Shown here: piece after piece, positions 26,919 through 35,676 of the stretch
Numbering within the stretch: position 1 is the first letter of the stretch
Layout: the number at the start of each line of letters is the position of its first letter
Source of the DNA: Falsirhodobacter xinxiangensis
Lineage (GTDB): Bacteria > Pseudomonadota > Alphaproteobacteria > Rhodobacterales > Rhodobacteraceae
Direction of reading: 5' to 3'
NCBI RefSeq assembly: GCF_004959935.1
Contig: NZ_SMYN01000006.1
Location: 141,433-205,432 of the forward strand
Length of the DNA stretch: 64,000 bases
Notes under the pieces: generated by a model
Databases searched by the model: none
Told to the model about the DNA's origin: nothing
The model's input: only the letters and a program-made list of their open reading frames with translations
Program-made: the position numbers and the translations under genes

Positions 26919-26978
26919 GGCGGAGTTCCAGTTCCCCCAAGATTTTCCGAAAGACGGCGGCAAAACAGCGTCCCGCCG
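26899..26978 (+). promoter_or_regulatory. Candidate attenuator with mutually exclusive hairpins
   Basis: GGCGG (26899-26903) can pair with CCGCC (26911-26915), which can instead pair with GGCGG (26919-26923). The first arm lies within the leader ORF and the third just after its stop. A further hairpin CGGCGG/CCGCCG (26955-26960 with 26973-26978) sits 30 bases before the operon start. No U-run is present, so any control would be by Rho or translation rather than intrinsic termination. Confidence 0.4.
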
Positions 26979-27007
26979 CACGGTTTCCCATTGCGCGGAG
27001 AAAAGAC

Positions 27008-28351
27008 ATGACACGACAAATCAAGCTGGGCGCCTTCCTGCCCGGCGGTGGCCAGCATATCGCGGCATGGCGCCACCCGGACTCGCCCGCAAACGGTGCA
27101 ACGGATTTCAATTTCCACGTGCAGCTTGCCCAGACGGCGGAACGTGGCCTGTTCGACGCCTATTTCCTTGCGGACGGACTTTCGGCAAAATTCGGCGGGA
27201 TCGAGGGCGGCAATGCCAAGGTCGTCGGGTTCGAGCCGCTGACGCTGTTCTCGGCGCTTGCTCCGCTGACGAAACATCTGGGTTTCATCGCGACCGGATC
27301 GACCACCTATGAGGAGCCATACACCGTCGCGCGCAAGTTCGCCTCGCTTGACCTGATCTCGGGCGGGCGGGCCGGGTGGAACGTCGTCACCTCGACCGGG
27401 GATGACACGGCGCGCAACTTCAACCGCGACGAACAGCTTCCCCATGCCACCCGCTATGCCCGCGCGCGCGAACATGTGGATGTGGTGCGCCAGCTTTGGG
27501 ACAGCTGGGAGGACGACGCCTTCCTGCGCGACAAGGACAGCGGACGTTTCTTCGACCGCACGAAATATCACGAGATCGACCACCGCGGCGAACATTTCCA
27601 GGTGCTGGGCCCGCTGAACACGCCGCGCCCGGTGCAGGGCCATCCGGTCGTGGTTCAGGCCGGAAGCTCCGAAGACGGACGCCAGCTTGCGGCAGAAACC
27701 GCCGAAGTGATCTTCACCGCGCATCAGACCCTCGCCTCGGCGCAGGACTTCTATTCCGACATCAAGGATCGGGCGGCAAAGGCGGGGCGCAACCCGGACC
27801 ATGTGCTGATCATGCCCGGCGTCGCCCCCTTCATCGGCCGGACCGAGGAGGAGGCGAAGGAGAAATACGCCCGCCTGACCGAATTGATCCTGCCCGAAGA
27901 CGGGATCGCCCTGCTGAACACACTTACGGGCGGCACGCTGGACCTGACGGGCCATCCGCTTGACGGCCCCCTGCCGCCCAGCCCACCGACCGAAGGGAAC
28001 AAGAGCCGGCAAGTCCTGATCCGCCAGATCGCGGACGAAAATGGCTTCACCATCCGTCAGCTTTACCAATGGATCGCCACGGCGCGCGGGCATTACACGA
28101 TCGTCGGTTCGGCCACCCAGATCGCGGACCAGCTGGAGGATTGGTTCACCCTTCAGGCCGCTGACGGATTCAACATCCTGCCGCCATGGCTGCCCACTGC
28201 GCTGGACGATTTCGTCGATTTGGTCGTGCCCGAGCTGCAACGGCGCGGCCTGTTCCGCACCCGCTATGAGGGTCGCACCCTGCGCGAGAACCTTGGTCTG
28301 CCGCGCCCCGAAAACCGCTGGGCCCTTCGCCTGCCCCACGCGGCGGAGTGA
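27008..28351 (+). CDS. FMN-dependent monooxygenase (NtaA/SnaA/DszA family, LLM class)
   Basis: A 447-residue bacterial-luciferase-like monooxygenase. Family patterns are clear: KLGAFLPGGGQHIAAWRHP near the N-terminus, ARKFASLDLISGGRAGWNVVTS, and GHPVVVQAGSS. It would use reduced FMN and O2 to oxidise a small substrate, for example a sulfonate or sulfone carbon, or an aminopolycarboxylate. The ABC importer that follows by four bases points to organosulfur use, with the enzyme releasing sulfite or opening the substrate. No flavin reductase is in the operon. Confidence 0.88.
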   Translation: MTRQIKLGAFLPGGGQHIAAWRHPDSPANGATDFNFHVQLAQTAERGLFDAYFLADGLSAKFGGIEGGNAKVVGFEPLTLFSALAPLTKHLGFIATGSTTYEEPYTVARKFASLDLISGGRAGWNVVTSTGDDTARNFNRDEQLPHATRYARAREHVDVVRQLWDSWEDDAFLRDKDSGRFFDRTKYHEIDHRGEHFQVLGPLNTPRPVQGHPVVVQAGSSEDGRQLAAETAEVIFTAHQTLASAQDFYSDIKDRAAKAGRNPDHVLIMPGVAPFIGRTEEEAKEKYARLTELILPEDGIALLNTLTGGTLDLTGHPLDGPLPPSPPTEGNKSRQVLIRQIADENGFTIRQLYQWIATARGHYTIVGSATQIADQLEDWFTLQAADGFNILPPWLPTALDDFVDLVVPELQRRGLFRTRYEGRTLRENLGLPRPENRWALRLPHAAE

Positions 28352-28355
28352 CGAC

Positions 28356-29168
28356 ATGAGCTTTCCCGACATTCCCCGCACCGCGACGCGCAATCTGACC
28401 CTGCCGCGGCTGCCCGTCCTCGCAATTCTGCGCCGATACGGGCTGCTGGCCGCGTTTCTGGTTCTTTGGCAGGTGGCCAGCAAGGCAGGCTGGGTGAGCC
28501 CCGCCGTCTTCCCACCGCCGGATGCCATCGCGGCGGCACTGTGGAAGGGCCTTTGGACCGGGGCACTTCTGGACGATATCGCGATCAGCCTGCAACGCGC
28601 GGGCACGGCCTATGCCGCCGCCATCGCCATCGGCATTCCGCTTGGGCTGCTGATGGGGCAGATCCGGCTTGTGGAACAGGCGCTGGACCCGATCCTGCAA
28701 CTGTTTCGCCAAACCTCGGCGCTGGCGCTTTACCCGGTGTTCATCCTGCTGCTGGGATTGGGCGAGGCGTCGAAGGTCTTCGTCATCTTCTGGGCGACCC
28801 TGTTCCCGATCCTGCTGGCCACCACCGGCGGCGTGAAGGAAGTGGATGCAAAGCTGATCGAGATGGCCCGCAGCTACGGCGCATCCCGCCTTGCCGTCTT
28901 CCGCCGCGTGATCCTGCCCGCCGCCCTGCCCGCGATCTTCATCGGGCTTCGTCTGTCGGCGACGACCGCGCTTCTGCTGCTGATCGCGTCCGAGATGATC
29001 GGCGCGAACAAGGGCGTCGGGTTTCAGGTGATGAACGCCCAATACAACTTCCAGATCCCGCTGATGTTTGCCGCGATCTTCCTGCTGGCGGGCCTTGGCC
29101 TGTTGGCCAACGCGCTGCTGGTCACGCTTCAACGGCGGCTGTGCCGCTGGTCCGACCCCACGAACTGA
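28356..29168 (+). CDS. ssuC: Sulfonate/nitrate/taurine-type ABC transporter permease
   Basis: A 270-residue inner-membrane permease of the SsuC/TauC family with about six hydrophobic segments. The ATPase-contact loop reads EMARSYGASRLAVFRRVILPAALP. I start it at ATG 28356, four bases after the monooxygenase stop; a longer in-frame reading upstream is a shadow. The gene symbol reflects family and context; the actual sulfonate is not known. Confidence 0.88.
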   Translation: MSFPDIPRTATRNLTLPRLPVLAILRRYGLLAAFLVLWQVASKAGWVSPAVFPPPDAIAAALWKGLWTGALLDDIAISLQRAGTAYAAAIAIGIPLGLLMGQIRLVEQALDPILQLFRQTSALALYPVFILLLGLGEASKVFVIFWATLFPILLATTGGVKEVDAKLIEMARSYGASRLAVFRRVILPAALPAIFIGLRLSATTALLLLIASEMIGANKGVGFQVMNAQYNFQIPLMFAAIFLLAGLGLLANALLVTLQRRLCRWSDPTN

Positions 29169-29192
29169 CCCCCATTTCCAAGGATTTTTCCG

Positions 29193-30158
29193 ATGTATCT
29201 CCGCCCCTTCCTCCTTGCCCTCGCATTCGCCACCCCGTCGCTGGCCGAGGACCCCGTCACCTTCCGCTATCTTGCCAGCCATGGCGGGCTGTCGCCGCAT
29301 GAACTGGCCGACGCGCTTGGCTATTACGACCCCTATGGCATCGAGATCGAGAATATCGGCTATGCCTCGGGCGGGCCGGAATCGCTGTTCGCGCTTGCCT
29401 CGGGCAGTGTCGATCTGGGGTCGGCGGCAACGGCGGCGATCATCAACTCCATCGCCGGGGGCAACGATTTCGTCGCCGCCTATCCGACCAACGGGATCAG
29501 CCAGGATGTGCAAAGCATCTTCTATGTCCCCGAGGACAGCCCGATCCGCAGCATCGAAGATATCGCCGGCAAGACCATCGCCGTGAACACGCTGGGCGCG
29601 CATCTGGATTATGCCGTGCGCGAGGCGCTGCACCAGAAGGGTCTGCCGCAGGATGCCGCGAACCTGATCACGGTGCCGGGGCCGCAGCTTGAACAGACCC
29701 TCCGTTCGGATCAGGTGGATATCGCCGCCTTCGGATATTGGCAGACCACGTTCGAAGGCGTGGCGCGCGGCAATGGCGGGCTTCGCGCCATCTTCGGCGA
29801 TTTCGACGTGCTGGGCGAAATTGCGGGCGGCTTCGTGACCCTGCGCCGCGATTTCATCGACGACCATCCCGAAGCCGCGCGCCACTTCGTCGAGGAAGCC
29901 GCCCGCGCCGCCGACTGGGCGCGCCAGAACCCTGACGAGGCGCGCGAGGTCTTCGCCAAGCTGCTGGAGGAACGCGGCGAGAACCCCGAGATCGCCCAGC
30001 ACTTCCGCGGTTTCGGTCTGCGCGAAGGCGGCCACGCGATCCCGCGCGATCTGGACTTCTGGATCGAGGTGCTGGAACGCGACGGCAGCCTTGAGGACGG
30101 CAAATTCACTGCCGCCGACCTGCTTTACGTGCCGCAGGACGGCACCACGACCAACTGA
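29193..30158 (+). CDS. ssuA: Sulfonate-type ABC transporter substrate-binding protein
   Basis: A 321-residue periplasmic binding protein with signal peptide LLALAFATPSLA. It has the SsuA/TauA/NMT1 pattern: GYYDPYGIEIENIGY, LASGSVDLGSAATAAI, and IAGKTIAVNTLGAHLDYAV. It delivers the substrate to SsuC. AAGGA eight bases upstream supports the start. It is the third gene of the operon. Confidence 0.88.
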   Translation: MYLRPFLLALAFATPSLAEDPVTFRYLASHGGLSPHELADALGYYDPYGIEIENIGYASGGPESLFALASGSVDLGSAATAAIINSIAGGNDFVAAYPTNGISQDVQSIFYVPEDSPIRSIEDIAGKTIAVNTLGAHLDYAVREALHQKGLPQDAANLITVPGPQLEQTLRSDQVDIAAFGYWQTTFEGVARGNGGLRAIFGDFDVLGEIAGGFVTLRRDFIDDHPEAARHFVEEAARAADWARQNPDEAREVFAKLLEERGENPEIAQHFRGFGLREGGHAIPRDLDFWIEVLERDGSLEDGKFTAADLLYVPQDGTTTN

Positions 30159-30170
30159 GGGGGCGATCCG

Positions 30171-30929
30171 ATGACCAGCTTGCAAAGCGGCGGGCTCAGC
30201 CTGCGGAACCTGTCCAAGGGATATGCGCTGCCGGGCAGGCAGCTCAGCGTCCTGAACGGCATCAACCTTGACATCGAGGGCGGCAGCAGCCTTGCCATCG
30301 TCGGCGCCAGCGGGTCGGGCAAGACGACGCTTCTGCGCATTCTGGCGGGGCTGGAGGACCCCGACCTGGGCGGCGTCACCATCGACGGCACCCCCGTCCG
30401 GGGCGTCGGCACGGAACGAGCGGTGATCTTTCAGGAACCGCGCCTGCTGCCCTGGCTGACCGTGCTGGACAACGTCGCCTTCGGTCTGGAGGTGCGCGGC
30501 ACGCCGCGGACCGAGGCGCTGGAGCGCGCGCGCCACTACATCCGCCTGGTCGGGCTGTCGGATTTCGCGGGCGTCTGGCCGCGTCAGCTTTCGGGCGGAA
30601 TGGCCCAGCGCGTCGGCATCGCCCGCGCGCTGACGGTGCAGCCACGCATCCTGCTGCTGGACGAACCCTTCGGCGCGCTGGATGCCATGACCCGGCTGGT
30701 GATGCAGGAGGAACTGGTCCGGATCTGGTGCGAGGAAAAGGTCACTATGATCGTCGTGACCCATGATCTGGAGGAGGCGATCTATCTTGCCGATCAGGTT
30801 CTGGTCCTGCCCAAAGGGGATGGCACCCCCCGCCTGATCGAAACGAACCTGCCGCGCCCGCGCGACCGCACCAGCCCTGCCTTCGTGCGCCAACGCGAAG
30901 CCTTGCTGCGCGAATTCGGCTTGCATTGA
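30171..30929 (+). CDS. ssuB: Sulfonate-type ABC transporter ATP-binding protein
   Basis: A 252-residue ATPase of the nitrate/sulfonate importer class. Walker A GASGSGKTT, Q-loop FQEPRLLPWL, signature LSGGMAQR and Walker B ILLLDEPFGALD are intact. The preceding gene ends 12 bases upstream. It closes the four-gene operon. Confidence 0.92.
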   Translation: MTSLQSGGLSLRNLSKGYALPGRQLSVLNGINLDIEGGSSLAIVGASGSGKTTLLRILAGLEDPDLGGVTIDGTPVRGVGTERAVIFQEPRLLPWLTVLDNVAFGLEVRGTPRTEALERARHYIRLVGLSDFAGVWPRQLSGGMAQRVGIARALTVQPRILLLDEPFGALDAMTRLVMQEELVRIWCEEKVTMIVVTHDLEEAIYLADQVLVLPKGDGTPRLIETNLPRPRDRTSPAFVRQREALLREFGLH

Positions 30930-30938
30930 CGCAAAGGC

Positions 30939-30966
30939 GGCGTGGAGATCGGTTTGATCCCACGCC
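30939..30966 (+). terminator. Hairpin after the sulfonate-type operon
   Basis: A 7-bp stem GGCGTGG/CCACGCC with a 14-base loop lies nine bases past the ssuB stop and is extended by flanking G-C pairs. There is no U-run, so it is only a weak terminator candidate. Confidence 0.35.
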
Positions 30967-31030
30967 CCGCCCTGCATACCCTTGCCGCCATGGAGAACCC
31001 GGAATCGGGTCACGCAGGCAAGGAAGATAG

Positions 31031-32173
31031 ATGAGCAGGCTTGGCATTCTTTTCGCGACGGTGGCCCTTGCGGCCCCCGCCCATGCGCAAACCCCCACCG
31101 GACGGCAGATTGCGGACATCCCAGAACAGGTCTTTCGCCCGGTGATCGAGGAATACGACATCCCCGGCCTTGCGGTCGGCGTCACGCTGGATGGCAAGCA
31201 GTTCTTCTTCACCGACGGCCTTGCGGATCGCGCCACCGCACGCGCGGTGGACGAGGACACGCTGTTCGAGCTTGGATCGAACAGCAAGCTGTTCAACGTC
31301 GCGCTGGCGGCACTGGCCGAGGAAAAGGGCCTGCTGTCTCTGGATGACGCGGTGTCCACCCGCATCCCGGCGCTGGCGGGCGGCGCGTTCGACCGGATCA
31401 CGCTTGACGATCTGGCGGCACATGCGACGGATGGCCTTCCGCTTCAGGTGCCGGACGGGATCGCGGACGATGCGGCGCTTCTGCGGTATCTGACGGAATG
31501 GCAGCCCAGCGAAGGGGGCCTGCGGTCCTATTCCAACGTGAGCATCGGGCTTCTGGGCCGGATCGCGGGCGAGACCTTCGGCGGGACATACGAGGAGGCG
31601 CTGAAGGCGCAGTTGTTGCCGGGTCTTGGGCTGGACAGCACCTTCGTGACCGTTCCCGATGATGCGGCGGGGCGGTATGCCTTCGGCTATTCCCGCACCG
31701 ACGACAGCCCGGTGCGGGTCAATCCGGGAATGCTGGACGCCGAAGCCTATGGCATCAAATCCAGCATTCTGGACATGACGCGTTTCGTCGATGCGCAACT
31801 CGGCAATCTCGACCTCGATCCCGAAATCGCGGCGGCGCTGGCGCGGACGCAGGTGCCGGGATTCGACACCGCGCAGTTCGGGCAGGCGATGATCTGGGAG
31901 GTCTATCCGTGGCCGGTGGACCCTGCGCGGATCGAGGCGGGCAATTCGTCGGACATGGCGTTGAAACAGCAACCGATGGAGCGACGCTCGGGTCCGGCGG
32001 AGGGTCCGGTCTTCCTGAACAAGACCGGGGCGACGAATGGCTTCGGGTCCTATGTCGCCATGGTCCCGTCGGAAAACATCGGCGTCGTCGTGCTGGCGAA
32101 CCGGAACTACCCCAACACCGTCCGGGCCAGCGCGACGCTGGACCTGATCGAACGGGTGCTGGAGGCGCGCTGA
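31031..32173 (+). CDS. Class C beta-lactamase (AmpC-type serine hydrolase)
   Basis: A 380-residue periplasmic enzyme with signal peptide ILFATVALAAPAHA. All class C beta-lactamase motifs are present: S83-x-x-K86 (LGSNSK), Y167-S-N (SYSNVSIGL) and K331-T-G in NKTGATNGFGSYVAMVP, followed by GVVVLANRNYPN, the typical AmpC tail. This goes well beyond generic serine hydrolase similarity, so hydrolysis of beta-lactams is likely, though a DD-peptidase relative cannot be excluded. No AmpR regulator is adjacent. AAGGA six bases upstream fits the start. Confidence 0.87.
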   Translation: MSRLGILFATVALAAPAHAQTPTGRQIADIPEQVFRPVIEEYDIPGLAVGVTLDGKQFFFTDGLADRATARAVDEDTLFELGSNSKLFNVALAALAEEKGLLSLDDAVSTRIPALAGGAFDRITLDDLAAHATDGLPLQVPDGIADDAALLRYLTEWQPSEGGLRSYSNVSIGLLGRIAGETFGGTYEEALKAQLLPGLGLDSTFVTVPDDAAGRYAFGYSRTDDSPVRVNPGMLDAEAYGIKSSILDMTRFVDAQLGNLDLDPEIAAALARTQVPGFDTAQFGQAMIWEVYPWPVDPARIEAGNSSDMALKQQPMERRSGPAEGPVFLNKTGATNGFGSYVAMVPSENIGVVVLANRNYPNTVRASATLDLIERVLEAR

Positions 32174-33823
32174 TCAGCGCCGCATGAACTGCGCCATAAG
32201 CTCGGGGTCCTGCTCCAGCCCTTTCAGCCAGCCGGTGTCAAGCTGCGGGATCGAGGAGATGAGCAAGCGCGAATAGGGATGCGTTGCGTCGCGCATCCCG
32301 GTTGCGGGCAGGGCCTCGACCACCTTGCCCTTCAGCATCACCAGAACCTCGTCGCAGATCGCCTCCACAGTCGAAAGATCGTGGCTGATGAACATGTAGC
32401 TCAGATGCAGTTCGCGTTGCAGCTCCTTCAGCAGATCGAGGATCGCGGCCGCCACGACGGTATCCAGCGCGGATGTGATCTCGTCGCACAGGATCAACTC
32501 CGGCTCGGCCGCCAATGCGCGGGCAAGGTTGACCCGCTGCTTCTGGCCGCCCGAAAGCTCCGACGGCAGACGGTGGCGCAGGGCGGCGGGCAGGTGGACC
32601 ATGTCCAGAAGCTCGATCACGCGCCGGTCGCGCGCGGCCCCCTTGGTGCCATGATAGAAGGTCAGCGGGCGGGCAAGGATCGCGCCGACCGATTGCGCCG
32701 GGTTCAAGGCGGTATCGGCAAGCTGGAACACGATCTGCGCACGGCGAAGCTGGTCCTTGCTGCGATGGGCAAGGTCGGGATGCAGGTCAGTGCCGTCGAA
32801 CCGCACCTTGCCGCGATAGGCGGGAAGGATGCCCGCGATGGCCCGCGCCAGCGTGGATTTGCCGGAACCGGATTCCCCGATGACCCCAAGGTTGCGCCCC
32901 CGTTCCAGCCTGAAGCTGACATCGTCGAGGATCTTCGCCGCAGGCTCGCCGTTGCGCACCGCGCCATAGCCCGCGAAAAGACCCCGAACCTCCAGAATGG
33001 TCCCGCCGGGGCTGGCGGCGGGCACATGCGGCACCGGCTCGAACGCATCCAGAAGCTGGCGGGTATAGGGGTGGGTCGGCGCGTTCAGGATCTGCTCGGT
33101 CGTGCCTTCCTCCTGAATCTCGCCGCCCTTCAGCACGATGATGCGGTCGGCGATCTGGGCGACGACGGCAAGGTCGTGGCTGACATAGACGCCGGCCATC
33201 GCGCTTTTGTCCATGACGGCGCGAAAGGCACGCAGCACCTCGATCTGGGTGGTCACGTCCAGCGCGGTCGTCGGCTCGTCGAAGATCACCAGCGACGGAT
33301 CGCCGATCAGCGCCATCGCCGCCGAAAGCCGCTGCAACTGCCCGCCCGAAACCTGGTGGGGATAGCGCGCGCCGATGGTGTCGGGGTTCGGCAAGGCCAG
33401 CGCGCGGAACAGATCGCGCGCCTTCGCCTCGGCCTGATCGCGGGGCATCAGGCGGTGGATCTCGGTCACTTCGACCACCTGATCCATGATGCGTTTCGAC
33501 GGGTTGAACGCCGCCGCCGCCGATTGCGGCACATAGGACACCTCGGTCCCGCGCAGCGCCGCACGGCGGGCCTCGCGCATGCCGGTCACGTCATGGCGGC
33601 CAAGGCGGATCGTGCCGCCGGTGATGGCGCAGCCGGTGCGGGTATGGCCCATCAGCGATAGCGCGATGGTGGTCTTGCCCGACCCGCTTTCGCCGATCAG
33701 GGCCACGATCTCTCCGGGGGCGATGTCGAAGCTGACGCCGCCGATGATCTGGACCTGCCGCCCGGAATCGGTAACGGCGCCGATGCGAAGGTCGCGAACG
33801 GAAACGAGGGCTTCGGTCATCAT
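32174..33823 (-). CDS. Peptide/opine-type ABC transporter, fused double ATPase (DppD-DppF type)
   Basis: A 549-residue protein carrying two complete ABC ATPases: first half Walker [10 protein letters not shown], signature VSGGQLQR, Walker [13 protein letters not shown]; second half [17 protein letters not shown] and [12 protein letters not shown]. It energises the permeases DppB/DppC-like encoded upstream, overlapping by four bases. The stop abuts the convergent beta-lactamase stop with no spacer. Confidence 0.93.
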   Translation of the reverse strand: MMTEALVSVRDLRIGAVTDSGRQVQIIGGVSFDIAPGEIVALIGESGSGKTTIALSLMGHTRTGCAITGGTIRLGRHDVTGMREARRAALRGTEVSYVPQSAAAAFNPSKRIMDQVVEVTEIHRLMPRDQAEAKARDLFRALALPNPDTIGARYPHQVSGGQLQRLSAAMALIGDPSLVIFDEPTTALDVTTQIEVLRAFRAVMDKSAMAGVYVSHDLAVVAQIADRIIVLKGGEIQEEGTTEQILNAPTHPYTRQLLDAFEPVPHVPAASPGGTILEVRGLFAGYGAVRNGEPAAKILDDVSFRLERGRNLGVIGESGSGKSTLARAIAGILPAYRGKVRFDGTDLHPDLAHRSKDQLRRAQIVFQLADTALNPAQSVGAILARPLTFYHGTKGAARDRRVIELLDMVHLPAALRHRLPSELSGGQKQRVNLARALAAEPELILCDEITSALDTVVAAAILDLLKELQRELHLSYMFISHDLSTVEAICDEVLVMLKGKVVEALPATGMRDATHPYSRLLISSIPQLDTGWLKGLEQDPELMAQFMRR

Positions 33824-34671
33824 TCGCTCCGATCACGGATACGGGTGGGCAGGTTGTCGATGAACAGGTTCACCGAAATGGTCAGCGAGGCGATGGCGAC
33901 GCTTGGGAACACGACGGCTGGGGCGCCCAGCGACAGCCCCTCGATGTTCTCGCGCACCAATGCGCCCCAGTCTGCATGGGGCGGCTGCACGCCGATCCCA
34001 AGGAAGGACAGGCCCGACAGCACCAGCACGATGAAGACGAAGCGCAGCCCCAGATCCGCCAGGACCGGGCCAAGGATGTTCGGAAAGATCTCGCGCAGGA
34101 TCAGATAGGCGAAGCCTTCGCCCCGCGCCCGCGCCACCGTCACGAAATCCATCGTGTTGACGTTGACCGCCAGCGCACGGGCGAAACGATACGATCCGGG
34201 CAGATAGATCGCCGCAAGCGTCGCGATCAGCACCGGGATCGACGATCCGACCGCTGCCACCACGACCAGACCGAACAACAGCGACGGGATGCCGTTGAAC
34301 GCATCCAGAAGCCGCGACAGCAGCGTGTCGAACCAGCCGCCGACGACCCCCGCGATCATGCCCAGCAGCACCCCGCCCGCGCAGGCCAGCACCACCGAAG
34401 CCAGCGCGATCCCGACGGTATAGCGCGCGCCCATCAACACGCGCGAAAGAATGTCCCGGCCCAGATAGTCGGTGCCCATCCAGTATTGCCCGCTCATCCC
34501 GCCGAAATAGTCCCAGTCCACCATCTCGCCCGGCGGATAGGGGGCAAGCCATGGCCCGATGAAGGCGATCACCGCCCAGAACAGAATGATCGCCAGCCCG
34601 ATACGGCCCGTCCAGTTGAAGGAATAGCCAAGGCGCGCGGGGGTGGGAATGCGAAGGGACAGGGACATCAA
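33820..34671 (-). CDS. Peptide/opine-type ABC transporter permease (DppC type)
   Basis: A 283-residue permease with a short cytoplasmic N-terminus and about six membrane segments. The DppC-like pattern is clear: [21 protein letters not shown] and [20 protein letters not shown] as the ATPase contact loop. It overlaps both neighbours by four bases, placing it in one translationally coupled transporter operon. Confidence 0.93.
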   Translation of the reverse strand: MMSLSLRIPTPARLGYSFNWTGRIGLAIILFWAVIAFIGPWLAPYPPGEMVDWDYFGGMSGQYWMGTDYLGRDILSRVLMGARYTVGIALASVVLACAGGVLLGMIAGVVGGWFDTLLSRLLDAFNGIPSLLFGLVVVAAVGSSIPVLIATLAAIYLPGSYRFARALAVNVNTMDFVTVARARGEGFAYLILREIFPNILGPVLADLGLRFVFIVLVLSGLSFLGIGVQPPHADWGALVRENIEGLSLGAPAVVFPSVAIASLTISVNLFIDNLPTRIRDRSE

Positions 34672-35627
34672 CGGCGCAACCTCGGATTGGAAAGAAGGGC
34701 AACAACGTCCGCAATGGTGATCAGCAGCAGATAGCTGATGCAGAAGATCATCGCGCAGCTTTGGATCAGTGGCAGATCGCGCGTGGACACGGCATCGACC
34801 ATCAGCTTTGCCACGCCGGGATAGTTGAAGACCGTCTCCACGATGATGACCCCGCCGACGAGGTAAGACAGCGACAGCGCCACCGCATTGGCGATGGGGC
34901 CGAGCGCGTTGGGCAGCGCATGGCCCAAGACCATCCGGCGCCGCGAGGCGCCTTTCAGCAGCGCCATTTCGACATAGGGTGTGTTCACAGTCTCGATCAC
35001 CGCAGCGCGGGTCATGCGGATCATCTGCGCCGCCACGACGAAGGACAGCGTGATGACCGGCATCGCATAGGCGCGCAGCATCGCGCCAAGGCTGTCCACC
35101 TCGACCCCGAAGGACAGGGCCGGCAGCCAGCCCAGCCAGACGGCGAAGATCAGCACGGCCAGCGTTGCCACCATGAATTCAGGCACCGAGATGACCGAGA
35201 TCGTCAGCACAGATACGATCCGGTCCAGCCACGATCCGCGCCACATGGCCGATGCGATGCCCAAGGCCAACGCCACCGGCACGCAGATGACCGTGACGAT
35301 CCCGGCCAGCCGCAGCGAATTGGCAAGTCGCCCCGCCAGCATGTCCGACACCTGCACATTGTTGACATAGGACATGCCCAGATCGCCGGTGAACAGCCCG
35401 CGCAGCCAGGACAGGAACCGCCAGATCGCAGGCTCGTCCAGGCCCATTGCGGTGCGAAGTCCGGCCACGGCCTCGGGCGTTGCGGCCTGACCCAGAAGGA
35501 TCTCGGCCACGTCGCCGGGCAGCAGCTCGGTCGCGAAGAAGACGGCGAAGGACACGATCAGCAAAGTGATCGCGGCAATGCCGAGACGCTGCCCCACGAG
35601 CAGCCATGTGGTCGCCGAACGCAGCAT
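34668..35627 (-). CDS. Peptide/opine-type ABC transporter permease (DppB type)
   Basis: A 319-residue permease with the DppB pattern: FATELLPGDVAEILLG after the first helix, and KGASRRRMVLGHALPNALGP as contact loop. I start it at ATG 35627, preceded by AGGAGGTG, in place of a longer in-frame reading. A stable hairpin separates it from the binding-protein gene upstream. Confidence 0.92.
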   Translation of the reverse strand: MLRSATTWLLVGQRLGIAAITLLIVSFAVFFATELLPGDVAEILLGQAATPEAVAGLRTAMGLDEPAIWRFLSWLRGLFTGDLGMSYVNNVQVSDMLAGRLANSLRLAGIVTVICVPVALALGIASAMWRGSWLDRIVSVLTISVISVPEFMVATLAVLIFAVWLGWLPALSFGVEVDSLGAMLRAYAMPVITLSFVVAAQMIRMTRAAVIETVNTPYVEMALLKGASRRRMVLGHALPNALGPIANAVALSLSYLVGGVIIVETVFNYPGVAKLMVDAVSTRDLPLIQSCAMIFCISYLLLITIADVVALLSNPRLRR

Positions 35628-35649
35628 CGGACACCTCCTTTGGCGGGAA

Positions 35650-35669
35650 GCCCCCGCCGATGCGGGGGC
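35650..35669 (-). other. Intra-operon hairpin downstream of the binding-protein gene
   Basis: A perfect 8-bp GC stem (GCCCCCGC / GCGGGGGC) with a four-base loop lies between the binding-protein stop and the dppB-like start. Such hairpins commonly protect the 3' end of binding-protein mRNA and reduce expression of the membrane genes. Confidence 0.6.
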
Positions 35670-35676
35670 CGGGATG

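Noticed and set aside
26747..28606. A 619-residue minus-strand frame over the monooxygenase gene
   Set aside because: Shadow of the monooxygenase and permease genes; no motifs.
30939..30966. Hairpin after ssuB considered as a strong intrinsic terminator
   Set aside because: The loop is long and no U-run follows; kept only as a weak candidate.
28170..31013. A 947-residue open frame antisense to the sulfonate-type operon
   Set aside because: The plus-strand genes each carry complete family motifs; the antisense translation is Arg/Gln/His-rich with no family resemblance.
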